Shown piece after piece: positions 42,194-43,194 of a DNA stretch of 43,194 bases; positions within the stretch are counted from its first letter, which is position 1; each line of letters opens with the position of its first letter. The notes below the pieces were generated by a model that was given only the letters and a program-made list of their open reading frames with translations, was not told where the DNA came from and made no database searches. The translations under genes were made by a program, and so were the position numbers. Origin of the DNA: Gemmataceae bacterium (lineage in GTDB: Bacteria > Planctomycetota > Planctomycetia > Gemmatales > Gemmataceae); assembly GCA_028288765.1 (NCBI GenBank), contig JAQGHQ010000212.1:1-43194 (forward strand). Direction: 5' to 3'.

Positions 42194-43194
42194 TGTCCTG
42201 AGTTAGAAAAACGTTGAAGATCTCCTTGCGCGATCGGTGCCTCCGTGTTAGGGTCCTCGGAGGAGGTAGTTATGCCCCTCGGACGACCCACCAAACCCGT
42301 CACCCTGAGCGACGACGAGCGCGCCAAATTGGACGCCTGGGCTCGTCGCCCCAAGACCGCCCAGCGGCTCGCGCTCCGGGCCAAGATCGTCCGGGCCGCG
42401 GCCGATGGCCGGTCCAACACCGCGATCGCGGCCGACCTGCGGATCACCCTCCCGACGGTCGGGAAGTGGCGGCAACGGTTCCTCGACCGCCGGCTCGACG
42501 GGTTGACCGACGAGCCCCGACCCGGTGCCCCGCGGACGATCACCGACGCCCGGGCCGAGCAGGTGGTCACCAAAACCCTGGAAACCAAGCCCACGAACGC
42601 CACCCACTGGAGTACCCGGGGGATGGCCGACGCCCTCGGCCTGTCCCAGACCGCGATCAGCCGGATCTGGCGGGCGTTCGGGCTCAAGCCCCACCTCCAC
42701 GAGACGTTCAAGTTCTCGACCGACCCGTACTTCGTCGAGAAGGTCCGGGACGTGGTCGGGCTGTACCTGCGCCCACCGGACCGGGCGATCGTCCTGAGCG
42801 TGGACGAGAAGTCCCAGGTCCAAGCTCTCGACCGGACCCAACCGATCCGGCCCATGACCACGGGTCAAGCCGAGCGGGGCACCCACGACGACGTCCGGAA
42901 CGGGACGACCTCGCTGTTCGCCGCCCTGAACGTCGCGACCGGGCAGGTGATCGGCACGTGCTACCGCCGGCACCGGCACCAGGAGTTCCTCAAGTTCCTG
43001 GCCGCGAGCGATGCGATGATCCCGGTCGAGGACGGGGTGACGATCCACCTGGTGATGGACAACTACGCCACCCACAAGACCCCGGCCGTGAAGCGGTGGC
43101 TGACCCGGCACCCGCGGTTCGTGGTCCACTTCACCCCGACCAGTGCGTCCTGGCTCAACCAGGTCGAGCGGTTCTTCGCCGCGATCACCGAGCA
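42191..43194 (+). mobile_element. IS630-type insertion sequence (left part, runs off window)
   Basis: A TA dinucleotide at 42191-42192 followed by GTGTCCTGAGTTAGAAAAAC fits an IS630/Tc1-type left end, which inserts at and duplicates TA. The transposase gene begins at 42272. The right end lies outside the window, so the border call cannot be confirmed by a matching inverted repeat. Confidence 0.65.
42272..43194 (+). CDS. IS630-family transposase (3' end outside window)
   Basis: ATG 42272 follows a strong GGAGGAGG site (42259-42266); 307 residues are visible. An N-terminal helix-turn-helix region (RSNTAIAADLRITLPTVGKW) and a winged segment (RGMADALGLSQTAISRIWRA) precede the DDE catalytic core: D178 in LSVDEKSQVQALDRTQ, D263 in VMDNYATHK and E299 in NQVERFF, spaced as in IS630 elements (final gap 35 residues). 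The frame is intact up to the window end, so this copy may still be active. It is the rightmost part of the mobile-element cluster. Confidence 0.93.
   Translation, partial: MPLGRPTKPVTLSDDERAKLDAWARRPKTAQRLALRAKIVRAAADGRSNTAIAADLRITLPTVGKWRQRFLDRRLDGLTDEPRPGAPRTITDARAEQVVTKTLETKPTNATHWSTRGMADALGLSQTAISRIWRAFGLKPHLHETFKFSTDPYFVEKVRDVVGLYLRPPDRAIVLSVDEKSQVQALDRTQPIRPMTTGQAERGTHDDVRNGTTSLFAALNVATGQVIGTCYRRHRHQEFLKFLAASDAMIPVEDGVTIHLVMDNYATHKTPAVKRWLTRHPRFVVHFTPTSASWLNQVERFFAAITE

Overview
The window reads as chromosomal DNA of a planctomycete of the Gemmataceae type. The evidence is very high GC throughout, a TIGR02996 protein (a domain named from Gemmata obscuriglobus), the DUF1549/DUF1553 cytochrome protein paired with a DUF1501 protein, a DUF1559 gene, an ECF sigma factor fused to TIGR03067 domains, and a zinc-ribbon membrane protein. 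No rRNA, tRNA or CRISPR array was recognised. The assignment rests on gene content and has not been checked by a database search.

Layout. 1-2064: 3' part of a redoxin / c-type haem / copper monooxygenase-like protein. 2110-2525: HicBA toxin-antitoxin pair. 2572-2650: short relic of a uronate-isomerase-like gene. 2790-5270: membrane-anchored ECF sigma factor with large C-terminal domains. 5324-6577: the intact uronate-isomerase-like gene, convergent with it. 6578-8540: an accessory patch with a run of C-loop hairpins, an orphan gene (7208-8422) with flanking repeats and a long palindrome. 8557-11399: ABC-2 export permease and ATPase, separated by a repeat element. 11598-20423: mostly housekeeping genes (ahcY, a Rieske oxygenase, riboflavin synthase, rsmA, a TIGR02996 leucine-rich-repeat protein, a zinc-ribbon membrane protein, pyrH, a DUF4375 gene, frr). 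20750-26337: planctomycete secreted set DUF1549/1553, DUF1501 and a DUF1559 gene broken by an in-frame TGA. 26408-29440 (minus strand): moxR, then lgt with a PDZ-like insertion, then an overlapping, frameshifted DUF3052 gene. 29940-31271: a conserved protein of unknown function. 31492-38474: two large secreted peptidases; the second joins an M14 carboxypeptidase to a dipeptidyl-peptidase-IV-type S9 enzyme in one chain.

From 38480 to the end the window is a decayed mobile/defence island. It holds an intact DUF4276 gene, the last ~64 codons of its AAA ATPase partner, an IS66-type element whose transposase carries two frameshifts, a group II intron reverse transcriptase truncated at both ends, a DUF5372-like gene, and the left part of an IS630-type element that runs off the window.

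How the parts fit. The two peptidases probably feed on external peptides. The DUF1549/DUF1501 pair and the redoxin/Cu protein belong to the large planctomycete set of secreted redox-like proteins. AhcY removes S-adenosylhomocysteine, a by-product of methyltransferases such as RsmA. PyrH and Frr form the familiar translation/nucleotide neighbourhood. The best leads for new biology are the M14-DPP4 fusion, the Lgt-PDZ protein, the orphan cassette at 7076-8490 with its hairpin array, and the disrupted ATPase-DUF4276 pair.
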